Assembly (NCBI RefSeq): GCF_022662015.1 | Contig: NZ_JAKMCM010000001.1 | Coordinates: forward strand, 744,001 to 808,000 | From: Aestuariivivens sediminicola | GTDB taxonomy: Bacteria > Bacteroidota > Bacteroidia > Flavobacteriales > Flavobacteriaceae | Length of the DNA stretch: 64,000 bases | Direction: 5' to 3' | Part shown: piece by piece, positions 55,760-64,000 of the stretch | Numbering within the stretch: the stretch's first letter is position 1 | How the letters are laid out: the number at the start of each line of letters is the position of its first letter | Notes under the pieces: model-generated | Told to the model about the DNA's origin: nothing | Database searches by the model: none | What the model saw: only the letters and a program-made list of their open reading frames with translations | Made by a program: the position numbers and the translations under genes

Positions 55760-56479
55760 CTAACTAAAAACTTGATTAAATATTTGCATGGATTTAGGGG
55801 GTTTAAAATTACCCAAATGAAACTCATAATAGCGCAACATGAGATTTAAAAAGGACTGTCGTTGCTTCGTATTAATTTTTATCAAATTAATTGCATCAAA
55901 TGTCGTGCCTAAGAGCTGTTTAAGAAGGTCAATATTTTGCCCTGATACGATATGCTCACGATCAGCCTTAGCAACAAATTTGCCCTCTTGCAAATCAAAG
56001 TATTCAAAATTCAAGTGATCATCATCCGGATAGAAACCGAGATATTTCGTTAATTTAAGTAAAAACAGTAAATGAAAATTCGCGTAATTTGTATTGGAAT
56101 CAAGCCATTGCAGCGTCGTTTCAAGATAACTGTACATGAGATTGTTTTCTTCTTCTTCCCTCAACGCTTTCGTCAAGAGTTCAGCTATAAACATGGCAAT
56201 AGCACTTTTGTACACATTGGTATGCATGGTGGCATACACATAATTTGCCTTTACCTCTTTGATGGTATGTAAAGTCCTTTTTTCCTTGTACAGGATGACA
56301 AGGTCCAACTGGGATAATAACTGGAAATAGGCTGTCTTTGTACTACCCTTTCTGGTATTTAAAACACCGCGCAACAAAAAACTAACGACACCAAGGGCTT
56401 CGGTATAGCATCTAACGATTAAATCGCTGTCACGATATTTGAGCTTTGATAAAACAATGGCCTTAGTTGATACATGCAT
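55760..56479 (-). CDS. recO: DNA repair protein RecO
   Basis: 239 residues. OB-fold N terminus (AIVLSKLKYRDSDLIVRCYTEALG, then SFLLRGV), helical C-terminal domain without the zinc motif of some RecO. Loads RecA in the RecFOR pathway. The ATG shares one base with the porZ stop (TAATG), and the TonB receptor follows 3 bases later. recO beside porZ is an order I know from other flavobacteria. Confidence 0.92.
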   Translation of the reverse strand: MHVSTKAIVLSKLKYRDSDLIVRCYTEALGVVSFLLRGVLNTRKGSTKTAYFQLLSQLDLVILYKEKRTLHTIKEVKANYVYATMHTNVYKSAIAMFIAELLTKALREEEENNLMYSYLETTLQWLDSNTNYANFHLLFLLKLTKYLGFYPDDDHLNFEYFDLQEGKFVAKADREHIVSGQNIDLLKQLLGTTFDAINLIKINTKQRQSFLNLMLRYYEFHLGNFKPPKSMQIFNQVFS

Positions 56480-58821
56480 TACCTGACAACCATTAATTTT
56501 AACACTTTGGTTTCAAAGGTATCCAAATCAGAAAGCATAATAAGGTATACGCCGGAGGCCACAACATTATTGGCCAAATTTTTACCATTCCAATAGGCGG
56601 TCCCGCCATCAATTTCTAAATTGTATCCATTATATCTCAGGTTTCTTCTGGATTGTGCCTCGGCCACCAAATTTCCCTCTATATCCGTTATTTTAATATT
56701 AACATTTTCTGAAATATCCTTTATTTTAACCTTTTGCTCGACGATATCGAATTGCGGTCTTACGGGGTTAGGGTAAGCATAGGCACTCTGTAAATCCTCA
56801 AGCGGACTGGACCCTCCAGACTGAAATGACACTAGTCCCCTGGAGGTGGCTATATATACAATACCACTGGTATTGTCTATTGAAATATCGTTAATTATAT
56901 TTGAAGGCAAAGGCGAATTATCCGTGGTAAAATGAAAAATGGTCTGTTGCCCATCCGAAGAAAAGTAAAATACACCTGAATTGCCGGTTCCTACCCACTT
57001 ATTGTTAGAACCATCAACCTTGATATCGGTAATTTGCTGTTGAAATAACAGTTCCTTGGCGATACCATCTTCCAGAATTATAATGTCGTTGGTTTGAACA
57101 GTCTCATCTTCAAAAAAATTGGAAGTATTATATAAGACCCTTAATCCTGCAAACGTGCCTATCCAGAGCGTTCCCCTGTTATCTAGAGCCAAAGCCGTAA
57201 CATAATCATTAGGTAAATTACCGTTTTCTCTATTTATACTCTTGGCCTTAATCCCATTATTGTTTTCGTTAAAAGCCGCCAGGCCATATTCGTAGGTCGC
57301 TATCCATTTGGTCCCATCATTGCCAATTACCAAATCGCTATATCCATTATTATCCAATTCTACCGCTGCCTCTATGCTGTAGGATTGCCAGGAATTACTC
57401 GACGGATTAAACACTTTAAGTGCAGGATCGACGAAATTGGTTAACGACCACAGGAGGCCGCTGGAATCAAAAGTGATACACGACAACCTAAGATCACCAG
57501 TATAACTCGGATTGGAAGGAAGCACTAAATCGTCCAGACCACTATTATTTTCATCATAAAGAAATGTTGGGATCGTGTCATTGATTTCGAGCAACCCATC
57601 AAAGTAAGAACCAATAAACGCCTGGTTATTATCCAGCGGGTTCACCGCAATCTGTTTTAAGCATCTGGCACCTAAAAGCTCACTAAACGGGATGTTATGC
57701 CATTGCTCGTCTTGCAGGTAACTCAACCCCCGACTGTTTAATGGATATGGGTTTAAGAAGATGTTATGTTCGCCATAGGTAGTCCACAACCCGTTAGGTC
57801 CTGCGAGTAATGCAAAAGGATTATTTAAAAGGGGACCCTCAGGTCTGATCTCCTCAAAGGTAAGCGGATTTTGCACAAGCGTTCTCAGCATGCCATAATC
57901 TGTAGTGCCTATATAGAGGTATTCCCCTTCGATGACCGCCGATGTGAAATCCGTAGCAAACATAGGGTCATCCGAAATTTGAGCGACCACTTGGAAACTG
58001 TCATTATAGACATAAACGCTATCTGTGGTGGTGACTATCAAATAGTCATCAACAAAGGTCATATCTGAAGGAACATCCGGATACAGAAACAGCTCCGAAA
58101 GGACATCATTCGTTATACTGTAAATTCTTCTGCTTAGGCTAATGGCGTACAACTGATTAAATGCCGCTTTTATTGCCACAAAATTACCCGAAGATACGGT
58201 CTGCCAGTTATTAAAATCGATAATGTTAGAGTCATTTACCAAGGCTTTCCTGATGCCATTGCCTCCCAGACAGGAGGCGTAGATATAATCGCCACTAATG
58301 GTGGTTTGACTGACCTGTATTTGCTCTCCGCTGCTTCCAATAAAATAGGTGTCTCCGAATTCAAGACGTTCCAAATCATAAACGGAGATCCCATAATCGG
58401 TAGCAATGTAGACCCAGTTATTATCAATATTGAAATGGTTTATCCGTCTGTTAGAGGCAATGATTGTTGGTTTCTCTATAATATCGACAACGGAAAGGAC
58501 CTCATCATCATTATCAAATCGAATTTCAATCAGTCCATTAACATAGCCAATTATCAGCAGTTCGTATGCCTCACTATAACTAATGGTAGATATGGTTTGC
58601 CCTGATAATCCGTTTATCGTAGTAATGGTTTCTAGCGCACTGGTTTGCGTATCGTAGCTAAAAACCGCATTTTCGGTAGCGGCATATATCTTATTGTTCC
58701 CTTTAACAACTTGAGATACATTATAATAGGAGAAATGCCCTTCCCATAACCCTGAAAAATCCTGAGCCCATAACCAGGAAGTCGTAATCAGGCCAATAAG
58801 TAAAAAGAATCTCTTACACAT
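56479..58821 (-). CDS. porZ: type IX secretion system protein PorZ (beta-propeller with C-terminal sorting domain)
   Basis: 780 residues from the ATG at 58821, where a signal peptide begins (MCKRFFLLIGLITTSWLWAQ). An ATG 14 codons upstream also exists but would put extra residues before it. Two propeller domains of short repeats (IYAATENAVFSYDT, LWIGTFAGLRVLYNTSN, VYIATSRGLVSF), then a type-A T9SS sorting domain from AYPNPVRPQF to the end KVLKLMVVR. Length and layout match P. gingivalis PorZ (776 residues), part of the attachment complex with PorU and PorV. Its gene is coupled to recO. Confidence 0.88.
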   Translation of the reverse strand: MCKRFFLLIGLITTSWLWAQDFSGLWEGHFSYYNVSQVVKGNNKIYAATENAVFSYDTQTSALETITTINGLSGQTISTISYSEAYELLIIGYVNGLIEIRFDNDDEVLSVVDIIEKPTIIASNRRINHFNIDNNWVYIATDYGISVYDLERLEFGDTYFIGSSGEQIQVSQTTISGDYIYASCLGGNGIRKALVNDSNIIDFNNWQTVSSGNFVAIKAAFNQLYAISLSRRIYSITNDVLSELFLYPDVPSDMTFVDDYLIVTTTDSVYVYNDSFQVVAQISDDPMFATDFTSAVIEGEYLYIGTTDYGMLRTLVQNPLTFEEIRPEGPLLNNPFALLAGPNGLWTTYGEHNIFLNPYPLNSRGLSYLQDEQWHNIPFSELLGARCLKQIAVNPLDNNQAFIGSYFDGLLEINDTIPTFLYDENNSGLDDLVLPSNPSYTGDLRLSCITFDSSGLLWSLTNFVDPALKVFNPSSNSWQSYSIEAAVELDNNGYSDLVIGNDGTKWIATYEYGLAAFNENNNGIKAKSINRENGNLPNDYVTALALDNRGTLWIGTFAGLRVLYNTSNFFEDETVQTNDIIILEDGIAKELLFQQQITDIKVDGSNNKWVGTGNSGVFYFSSDGQQTIFHFTTDNSPLPSNIINDISIDNTSGIVYIATSRGLVSFQSGGSSPLEDLQSAYAYPNPVRPQFDIVEQKVKIKDISENVNIKITDIEGNLVAEAQSRRNLRYNGYNLEIDGGTAYWNGKNLANNVVASGVYLIMLSDLDTFETKVLKLMVVR

Positions 58822-58880
58822 AACATCTTTTGGGAATTCAAATATATTCATATATAACGACATTTGTCAGAAAATCATAT

Positions 58881-58913
58881 AAATAAAAAGGCTCCCTGAT
58901 TATAGGAAGCCTT
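58881..58913 (-). terminator. Rho-independent terminator after gdhA
   Basis: Stem AAGGCTCCC (58888-58896) with GGAAGCCTT (58905-58913, one G-T pair), 8-base loop. On the minus strand it is followed by TTTTTATTTA. It closes gdhA before the porZ operon. Confidence 0.82.
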
Positions 58914-58935
58914 CAAACTTTGAATATGTATGAAT

Positions 58936-60279
58936 CTATACGATTCCCTGAGCCAACATGGCATCCGCCACTTTCACAAAGCCGGCAATATTCGCCCCTT
59001 TAACATAGTCTATGTAACCATCTTCTCTGGTTCCATACTCTATACAGGATTGGTGAATATCGGCCATGATCTCTCTTAGTTTCTTATCTACTTCCTCCCT
59101 TGTCCATTTATATCTCAAAGAATTCTGAGTCATTTCTAATCCAGAGGTGGCCACACCACCAGCATTGGATGCCTTTCCCGGGGCGAATAAAATTTTAGCA
59201 TCATGGAACACGTGAATGGCTTCTTTGGTGGAAGGCATATTAGCACCCTCACTTACACAAATACAACCGTTCTTTATAAGGGTTTTGGCATCTGCTTCAT
59301 TGAGTTCATTTTGCGTTGCACATGGCAGGGCTATATCGCAGGCTATACCCCAGGGTGTTTCACCTTTTACAAACTTGGCATTAGGGTATTTTTCAACGTA
59401 TTCGCTAATCCTACCTCTTTTTTCATTCTTCAAATGCATCACAAATTTTAATTTGTCCTGATCTATGCCATCTTCATCATAAATGTAGCCTGAAGAATCG
59501 GATAAAGTCAATACCTTTGCCCCCAACTGCAATGCCTTTTCAGCTGCAAACTGGGCGACATTTCCGGAACCTGAGATAATCACTCGCTTGCCTTCAAAAT
59601 CATCCCCTTTTACTTCTAACATATTTTGGGCAAAATAAACGGTGCCATAACCTGTAGCTTCCGGTCTGATTAATGAGCCTCCCCAAGACATGCCTTTCCC
59701 GGTTAACACCCCTGTGAATTCATTGCGTAATTTTTTGTACATCCCGAATAGGAAGCCTATTTCACGTGAACCTACCCCTATATCTCCGGCAGGGATATCC
59801 GTATTCGCGCCAATATGCCTGAACAGTTCACTCATGAAAGCATGGCAAAAGCGCATGATCTCATTATCGCTTTTCCCTTTAGGATCGAAATCGCTTCCTC
59901 CTTTACCCCCTCCCATAGGTAGGGTAGTCAGGCTATTTTTGAACACTTGTTCAAAGGCCAAAAACTTCAGGATGCTTAAATTGACGGTCGGATGAAATCG
60001 CAACCCCCCTTTATAAGGCCCAATAGCTGAATTCATTTGCACTCTGTAACCTCTGTTCACCTGAATCTCACCGTCATCATCAACCCAACACACCCTAAAA
60101 CTGATAACACGTTCCGGCTCTACCATTCTAAGCAGAATGTTTTTGCCGTAATAAATGTCATGCTGAACAATGTAAGGAATTACCGTTTCGGCAACCTCCT
60201 CTACCGCTTGTAAAAATTCTGGTTCCTGACCATTTCGTTGTCTTACAAGATCTAAAAACTCATCAATGATTTCTTTCAT
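58936..60279 (-). CDS. gdhA: NADP-type glutamate dehydrogenase
   Basis: 447 residues, hexameric type. Forms glutamate from 2-oxoglutarate and ammonia. Seen: VMRVCWVDD-like SFRVCWVDDDGEIQVNRGYRVQ, the glutamate-binding GGLRFHPTVNLSILKFLAFEQ, catalytic lysine in PMGGGKGGSDFDPKG, and a Rossmann segment VIISGSGNVAQFAAEKALQLGA. The GSGNVA nucleotide loop and hexameric length are typical of the NADP form. Monocistronic, with a terminator after it and its own promoter. Confidence 0.95.
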   Translation of the reverse strand: MKEIIDEFLDLVRQRNGQEPEFLQAVEEVAETVIPYIVQHDIYYGKNILLRMVEPERVISFRVCWVDDDGEIQVNRGYRVQMNSAIGPYKGGLRFHPTVNLSILKFLAFEQVFKNSLTTLPMGGGKGGSDFDPKGKSDNEIMRFCHAFMSELFRHIGANTDIPAGDIGVGSREIGFLFGMYKKLRNEFTGVLTGKGMSWGGSLIRPEATGYGTVYFAQNMLEVKGDDFEGKRVIISGSGNVAQFAAEKALQLGAKVLTLSDSSGYIYDEDGIDQDKLKFVMHLKNEKRGRISEYVEKYPNAKFVKGETPWGIACDIALPCATQNELNEADAKTLIKNGCICVSEGANMPSTKEAIHVFHDAKILFAPGKASNAGGVATSGLEMTQNSLRYKWTREEVDKKLREIMADIHQSCIEYGTREDGYIDYVKGANIAGFVKVADAMLAQGIV

Positions 60280-60368
60280 CTGTTTACTTTAATGCTTTTA
60301 ACTGGTCTTACTTCGAAGAAGTGTCTCTAAAATTGATTAAAAATTATTAAATACATAATTTTACTGCG

Positions 60369-60376
60369 CAAATATA
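60369..60376 (-). promoter_or_regulatory. candidate -7 box of gdhA
   Basis: Minus strand TATATTTG, an exact TAnnTTTG, giving a leader of about 85 bases. No convincing -33 box. The intergenic region 60280-60522 otherwise holds the divergent promoter below. Confidence 0.42.
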
Positions 60377-60457
60377 CGTTATCTTTAAAAATTACACTGT
60401 TTTTTTTTGATATTCGTAATATATTTTATTGTGCCTCCCTCCGCTGTTTTATAAACA

Positions 60458-60488
60458 TTTGAATGTTAGACGGGTTTTCATATATTTG
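60458..60488 (+). promoter_or_regulatory. promoter with full Bacteroidota consensus
   Basis: TTTG (60458-60461), 19-base spacer, TATATTTG (60481-60488): exact -33/-7 pair at the standard spacing. It puts the transcript start just before 60500, and so shows that the open frame from 60463 is not the true start of the next gene. Confidence 0.68.
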
Positions 60489-60522
60489 CTTATGTAATTC
60501 CCCAAAAAGCAATGCCAAATTT

Positions 60523-61362
60523 ATGCCTAGCCTAAGACACTTATTAACTGCCTTTCTCTTCATTGCTTTTGGTAAAATAAGCTATTCTCAGCTAGGATTT
60601 TCGCATGAAATTGGGGTTATTGCAGGGCCTGTTGAATTTAGGGCTGATTTTGGCAGCCGTTTTGATGAGGCCACCAACCTGGGAAACTCCGGAATTGGAA
60701 TCGGCATTGTACATTATATTAATTTCGCCTATCGGGCCGATTGCAATTGCTATTCCACGGACACGTACTTTAACGATCATTTTAAGCTGCGCAATGAGAT
60801 TTCCTGGAACTATACCAATTTGGACCATCATGGGGAATGGGTCAGACCTATTTATACCTCTGCAAATGCTGATAAACTTCGGGCGCACAGTGGCGTTGCT
60901 GAAAATTTTGATATCGGGACTCAAATCGAGTATTTCCCGAGAAGTATTCGATCTTTCCAAGCCTTTAGTTATTTGCTTGCGCCCTATGTGAGTTTAGGGA
61001 TTCACTATACTGCCTCATCACCACAGGCCAGTACGACCTACGCCGATGGTGATGTCTTTAATGGCAGTAATATATATTCCTATTGGTATGAAGAACCTCG
61101 TTTTCTTCCACCACTTCCGGCAGGGGTACCTGAAAGTGAACGCCAATATCCGATTGATACCAGCCCGATTTCCGATTGGTCGCTGGTAACCAGTGTTGGG
61201 GTACGTTATAAAATTGGTGTTTTGTCGGACCTTCTTTTGGATTTACGATGGCAACTTTACTTTAACGATTGGGTGGACGGCTTTAACCATAAGCTGAGCT
61301 ATAATAAATTTAACGATTGGCTCATTTGGCTGAACTTTGGTTATATCTACTACCTGGATTAA
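60523..61362 (+). CDS. secreted beta-rich protein, THC0290_0291-type hypothetical
   Basis: 279 residues from the ATG at 60523, where a signal peptide starts (MPSLRHLLTAFLFIAFGKISYSQ). The body has features of a small outer membrane barrel: GFSHEIGVIAGPVEFRADFGSR, repeated aromatic strands, and a terminal LIWLNFGYIYYLD. I recall a flavobacterial family of unknown function (THC0290_0291) with this opening. CNCYSTDTYFND holds two cysteines that may form a disulfide. No enzymatic motif. Transcribed alone, from a strong promoter. Confidence 0.72.
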   Translation: MPSLRHLLTAFLFIAFGKISYSQLGFSHEIGVIAGPVEFRADFGSRFDEATNLGNSGIGIGIVHYINFAYRADCNCYSTDTYFNDHFKLRNEISWNYTNLDHHGEWVRPIYTSANADKLRAHSGVAENFDIGTQIEYFPRSIRSFQAFSYLLAPYVSLGIHYTASSPQASTTYADGDVFNGSNIYSYWYEEPRFLPPLPAGVPESERQYPIDTSPISDWSLVTSVGVRYKIGVLSDLLLDLRWQLYFNDWVDGFNHKLSYNKFNDWLIWLNFGYIYYLD

Positions 61363-61378
61363 AAGTTTCGAATGATAT

Positions 61379-61843
61379 TTAATGTTTAATGGCTTTCAAA
61401 AGCGCCATAATGTACCCATAGTGTAAACCTTCATGTACTGCGACAAACTGCAGGGCTTCATCGATATTATGTAAGGTGTTTCCCGTTGTGGAAACCGTAT
61501 ATGGTTTGTAGTCTTTAAAAATGCCCTGATCGTAATGGGCTTTCGTCTTCTGTATAGTGGGACTCAACAAGGCCTTTATCTCATCGACCTCAGATTCTGT
61601 TAAGGCGGCATGAGGCGCACTGCCCTTTCTATACCTGTCAATTAAATCGTCCGAAATATGGGGTTCCAAACCCGATAATCTATAGGTCAATAATTGTTCA
61701 GACACCAAAACATGTGCAATATTCCAAATAATATTATTATTGAACCCTTCTGGGATTCTATTTAAATCCTCCAAGGTGTTATTCTCAATAATTCCTTTAA
61801 ATATATCGCGCGTATTGTTTAAAACTTGAAAGACAAAATCCAT
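61379..61843 (-). CDS. DinB family putative metal-binding protein
   Basis: 154 residues, four-helix bundle of the DinB/YfiT type. Candidate metal ligands: His in WNIAHVLVSEQLLTYRL (about 45) and the pair in FVAVHEGLHYGYIMALL near the end. Members include thiol transferases (bacillithiol, mycothiol) and unknown enzymes; the sequence does not tell which. Convergent with the preceding gene. Confidence 0.78.
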   Translation of the reverse strand: MDFVFQVLNNTRDIFKGIIENNTLEDLNRIPEGFNNNIIWNIAHVLVSEQLLTYRLSGLEPHISDDLIDRYRKGSAPHAALTESEVDEIKALLSPTIQKTKAHYDQGIFKDYKPYTVSTTGNTLHNIDEALQFVAVHEGLHYGYIMALLKAIKH

Positions 61844-61901
61844 TTCATTTAATTTTCCGATAAATATAGTTTTAATTTGCTGTTTATAAACTCAAGATCC
61901 T

Positions 61902-62261
61902 ATGAAAAAAGTATATTATTTAAAAACCTGTAACACCTGTATGCGCATATTAAAAGGGTTGAACCTATCAGCTGATTTTATATTACAGGATATCAAGAAC
62001 GAACCGATAACTGTTAAACAGTTAGAGGAAATGAAGGCGCTTAGCGGCAGTTACGAAGCCCTGTTCAGTAAACGGGCTAAACTATATAAAGAAATGGATC
62101 TAAAGCATCAGGACTTAAGCGAACGTGATTATAAACATTATATACTGGAACATTATACCTTTTTAAGCAGGCCTGTGTTTATAATTGATAACCACATTTT
62201 TATAGGCAATTCCAAAAAGACGGTCGAAGCGGTAAAATCTTATTTAATGGCACTCAACTAG
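61902..62261 (+). CDS. ArsC/Spx-family thioredoxin-fold protein
   Basis: 119 residues. The start KKVYYLKTCNTCMRILKGL has Cys10 and Cys13 in a CxxC form like Spx, rather than the single-cysteine CGTSRN of ArsC. The late SRPVFIIDNHIFIGNSKKTVEAV matches the family's RP motif. No arsenic genes nearby, so arsenate reduction is doubtful. A redox or Spx-like regulatory role is possible. It overlaps the convergent YedK gene by 4 bases. Confidence 0.8.
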   Translation: MKKVYYLKTCNTCMRILKGLNLSADFILQDIKNEPITVKQLEEMKALSGSYEALFSKRAKLYKEMDLKHQDLSERDYKHYILEHYTFLSRPVFIIDNHIFIGNSKKTVEAVKSYLMALN

Positions 62262-62989
62262 AATAAGGTGCCTTTATCAACCGCCTTGACAAATTCAGGT
62301 GTGTTGGTATCAATACCTCTTTTATATAAATCCCGCGTTACCGGATGGGCCTGAAATTCCTGGGTTGTGAAACCTGTGGCTATCAATTCATTCAATTGCG
62401 GTTGCGACTGTCCTTCATCCAACCAATCTTCATAAAGATCTTCAGCCAGGACTAAGGGCATGCGTTTTCTTTTATTGTGTATCTCGGCAAAAAAGGCGTT
62501 GGCCTCAACCGTTAAAATTGTAGTCGTTATCCGAGCATCATCCAATTCATTATAAAGTCCGGCAAACAGGAACAGATCACCTTCAGGATATACCTCGGAG
62601 GGTTGATAACAGAAATATGGAATGGACACCCCGTTCTCATGATGCGGTTCAAAAAATCCATCTGCCAGAACTAAACAGCGCTTATCCTCAGCGCTATCCT
62701 TAAAGGATGCTTTTTCAAAAATACTTTCGGATCGGGCGTTGAGGGTATTACTTTTTTTAAAAAAGGTCTCAGGATCGTGAGCACCCCATTGGGGTACAAG
62801 CCCCCAAATGGCAGGATAAATGAATTCAGGTTCGTCCATTTTAATTATATAGAGCTTGCCATGGGTAAACCCATTTAAATGGTAGTAAGGCCTGTATTCG
62901 GAAGGCGCTTTAAATCTGATCTTAAGGTTACCGAATCGTTTTTGTTCGATAGCCTCTCTTTGTTTTCGCAGGGAGGTGGCGTAACACAT
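62258..62989 (-). CDS. SOS response-associated peptidase, HMCES/YedK family
   Basis: 243 residues. Forms a covalent thiazolidine link with abasic sites in single-stranded DNA and so shields them. Catalytic Cys2 (MCYATSL) is exposed after removal of Met1. Also seen are Asn in LNARSESIFEK (about 85), Glu in DGFFEPHHENG (about 112) and His in IHNKRKRMPLVL (near 173). The last block has two extra residues between His and RMP. A DNA-damage gene in keeping with umuD, recX, recO, radA and uvrC in this window, but not clustered with them. Confidence 0.9.
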   Translation of the reverse strand: MCYATSLRKQREAIEQKRFGNLKIRFKAPSEYRPYYHLNGFTHGKLYIIKMDEPEFIYPAIWGLVPQWGAHDPETFFKKSNTLNARSESIFEKASFKDSAEDKRCLVLADGFFEPHHENGVSIPYFCYQPSEVYPEGDLFLFAGLYNELDDARITTTILTVEANAFFAEIHNKRKRMPLVLAEDLYEDWLDEGQSQPQLNELIATGFTTQEFQAHPVTRDLYKRGIDTNTPEFVKAVDKGTLF

Positions 62990-63130
62990 ACAACGAATTT
63001 AAAAAAAACCACCTGTTCTATCAAGTCCTTTGAAAGAAGCAAGGTTTATGTGTTCGCATGAAACAACCTCATTCCAAATGAAAACTTTATTATTTAACGA
63101 TAATGGCCGGGATGGTCGGGTATTTATAAC

Positions 63131-63559
63131 CTATATGATCATGGATACAACGATGTATATTCCGTAGACAAAAAATGCCAATAAACCCAAATAGAAAAGG
63201 TATTTAAGAATGGTTGCAATCGGTCTCAACGGACCTGCAACCAATTTATAGGCTACAATACCCACTACAAAGGCAATTATCATGGGGACATACCACTCAT
63301 ATGCTGTAGTTTCAATAGCATGATACATGCCGAATCCCCATATGATAAACATGATGACGCTGGCTAAATTATCTTCAAAGGCATTATCAAACCAGGATGA
63401 ACCTTTACTTCCAGAACCTCCTTGACCAACACGATTACGCCCCGAATAGGAGACTTTATCAGGAACCCAAATGGTTCCCATACCACTGCAAAACGTACAG
63501 GGACCACCATTAACCCCGCGTCCGGAACCAAAACAGCCTGCGCATTTTTCTCTAGCCAT
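63131..63559 (-). CDS. membrane protein with N-terminal DnaJ-type zinc finger
   Basis: 142 residues. N terminus has the two CxxCxGxG-like units of a DnaJ zinc finger: CAGCFGSG (Cys5, Cys8) and CTFCSGMG (Cys21, Cys24). A Gly/Ser-rich linker follows (residues about 40-52), then three hydrophobic segments: LASVIMFIIWGFGMYHAI, WYVPMIIAFVVGIVAYKLV and YLFYLGLLAFFVYGIYIVV. No known function. It may present a small chaperone-like or zinc module on the cytoplasmic side. No neighbour shares its direction within 140 bases. Confidence 0.7.
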   Translation of the reverse strand: MAREKCAGCFGSGRGVNGGPCTFCSGMGTIWVPDKVSYSGRNRVGQGGSGSKGSSWFDNAFEDNLASVIMFIIWGFGMYHAIETTAYEWYVPMIIAFVVGIVAYKLVAGPLRPIATILKYLFYLGLLAFFVYGIYIVVSMII

Positions 63560-63637
63560 AGGTTTATTTTTAAGGGCTTCCTATAAATTACATTAAAGTT
63601 AAGTATAATTTTCAAGACATAATTTTATGTATATTAC

Positions 63638-63760
63638 ATGAGTAATCGTACTATAAATGCTGTTTTTGCCGTCGCCATTCTAATGTCATACGGATACAGC
63701 GCTTTGAACAGTTACCTGCTTGCATCCCTTCCGAATATTTGGAGGTATTGCATAACTTAA
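63638..63760 (+). CDS. possible 40-residue peptide
   Basis: ATG-initiated frame coding MSNRTINAVFAVAILMSYGY and more, ending with TAA, with a hydrophobic stretch at 8-30 that could span a membrane. It lies between a divergent gene and a partial membrane gene. No family match known and no promoter seen, so it may be chance. Confidence 0.25.
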   Translation: MSNRTINAVFAVAILMSYGYSALNSYLLASLPNIWRYCIT

Positions 63761-63774
63761 AAACACATGCCAAT

Positions 63775-64000
63775 ATGAAACACAGAATCCTTCAATTCCT
63801 TGCCATTTTGGTCATTTTTCTATTCACCGCTGTTAGCACCATGTTCATATTTGGAATTTCACAGGGTGCATTCTCGAAAACCATAGGTTCGAATAAAGGT
63901 ATTAGTATGCTACTTATTTATTTGGTTCTCTTCCTAATAACCTGGTTAAGTTTAAAAGCCTTTAAACAAAGAATAGGTTTTTCCGGAGTTATCATAACCC
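63775..64000 (+). CDS. membrane protein, N-terminal fragment (cut by window edge)
   Basis: Open from ATG 63775 to the end of the window, 75 codons: MKHRILQFLAILVIFLFTAV onward, with two strongly hydrophobic segments (about 5-27 and 42-60). I do not recognise the family, and the rest lies beyond the right edge. Confidence 0.6.
   Translation, partial: MKHRILQFLAILVIFLFTAVSTMFIFGISQGAFSKTIGSNKGISMLLIYLVLFLITWLSLKAFKQRIGFSGVIIT

Noticed and set aside
60463-60522. Upstream start for the secreted protein at 60523
   Set aside because: It falls within the -33/-7 promoter, and the signal peptide begins at 60523.

Overview
This window is an ordinary-looking but gene-dense chromosomal stretch of a member of the Bacteroidota, almost certainly a flavobacterium (Flavobacteriia). 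The grounds are a SusC/SusD pair, a PorZ-type protein of the type IX secretion system, a DUF4270 lipoprotein, a DksA-like protein that has lost most of its zinc ligands, an atpD-atpC pair separated from the rest of the ATP synthase genes, AT-rich DNA, and several promoters with the Bacteroidota -7 motif TAnnTTTG. I found no tRNA, rRNA, CRISPR array, insertion sequence or prophage.

Layout. 1-1.5 kb: tyrosine catabolism (hppD fragment, hmgA). 1.7-5.8 kb: uvrC translationally coupled to a patatin/Omp85-type outer membrane protein. 5.9-8.7 kb: a plus-strand operon with an aspartic-protease-like gene, rimK, an AstE/aspartoacylase-like hydrolase and 5-formyltetrahydrofolate cyclo-ligase. 8.7-18.4 kb: minus-strand housekeeping genes (lspA, dksA-like, ileS, radA, a serine-less esterase homologue, a flippase-like membrane protein, panD, panC). 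18.5-29.6 kb: plus strand, with a degenerate glycogen-synthase-like protein, DUF4270 lipoprotein, glmS, a TonB receptor plus SGNH-hydrolase lipoprotein pair, and atpD-atpC. 29.8-41.2 kb: a long minus-strand locus, susC-susD-VCBS/ASPIC lipoprotein-LytS-type kinase-LytTR regulator-HGSNAT-like membrane acetyltransferase, which looks like a polysaccharide-utilisation locus with no glycoside hydrolase. 41.5-43.8 kb: orphan umuD, recX and a JmjC-like cupin. 44.2-52.1 kb: biotin synthesis (bioF-DUF2007-bioD-bioA-ketoacyl synthase, then aguB-aguA and bioB). 52.2-64 kb: GNAT, DUF3157, porZ-recO-haem-type TonB receptor operon, gdhA, and small genes (outer-membrane-type hypothetical, DinB, ArsC/Spx-like, HMCES/YedK, zinc-finger membrane protein) with a cut membrane gene at the right edge.

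How the parts work together. The biotin cluster gives 7-keto-8-aminopelargonate synthesis through to biotin and carries an intact extra condensing enzyme, which is a candidate for making the pimeloyl precursor because no bioC or bioH is seen here. AguA and AguB together turn agmatine into putrescine. The rim-type operon combines a glutamate ligase with two candidate hydrolases, which suggests addition and removal of glutamate tails. The SusCD locus carries its own two-component regulator, and its first and last genes share a leader motif. I see no single spectacular new system. The observations most worth following up are the rimK operon, the condensing enzyme in the biotin operon, the SusCD-VCBS-LytSR-acetyltransferase locus, the three-copy 18-base element downstream of bioB, and the hairpin between atpD and atpC.
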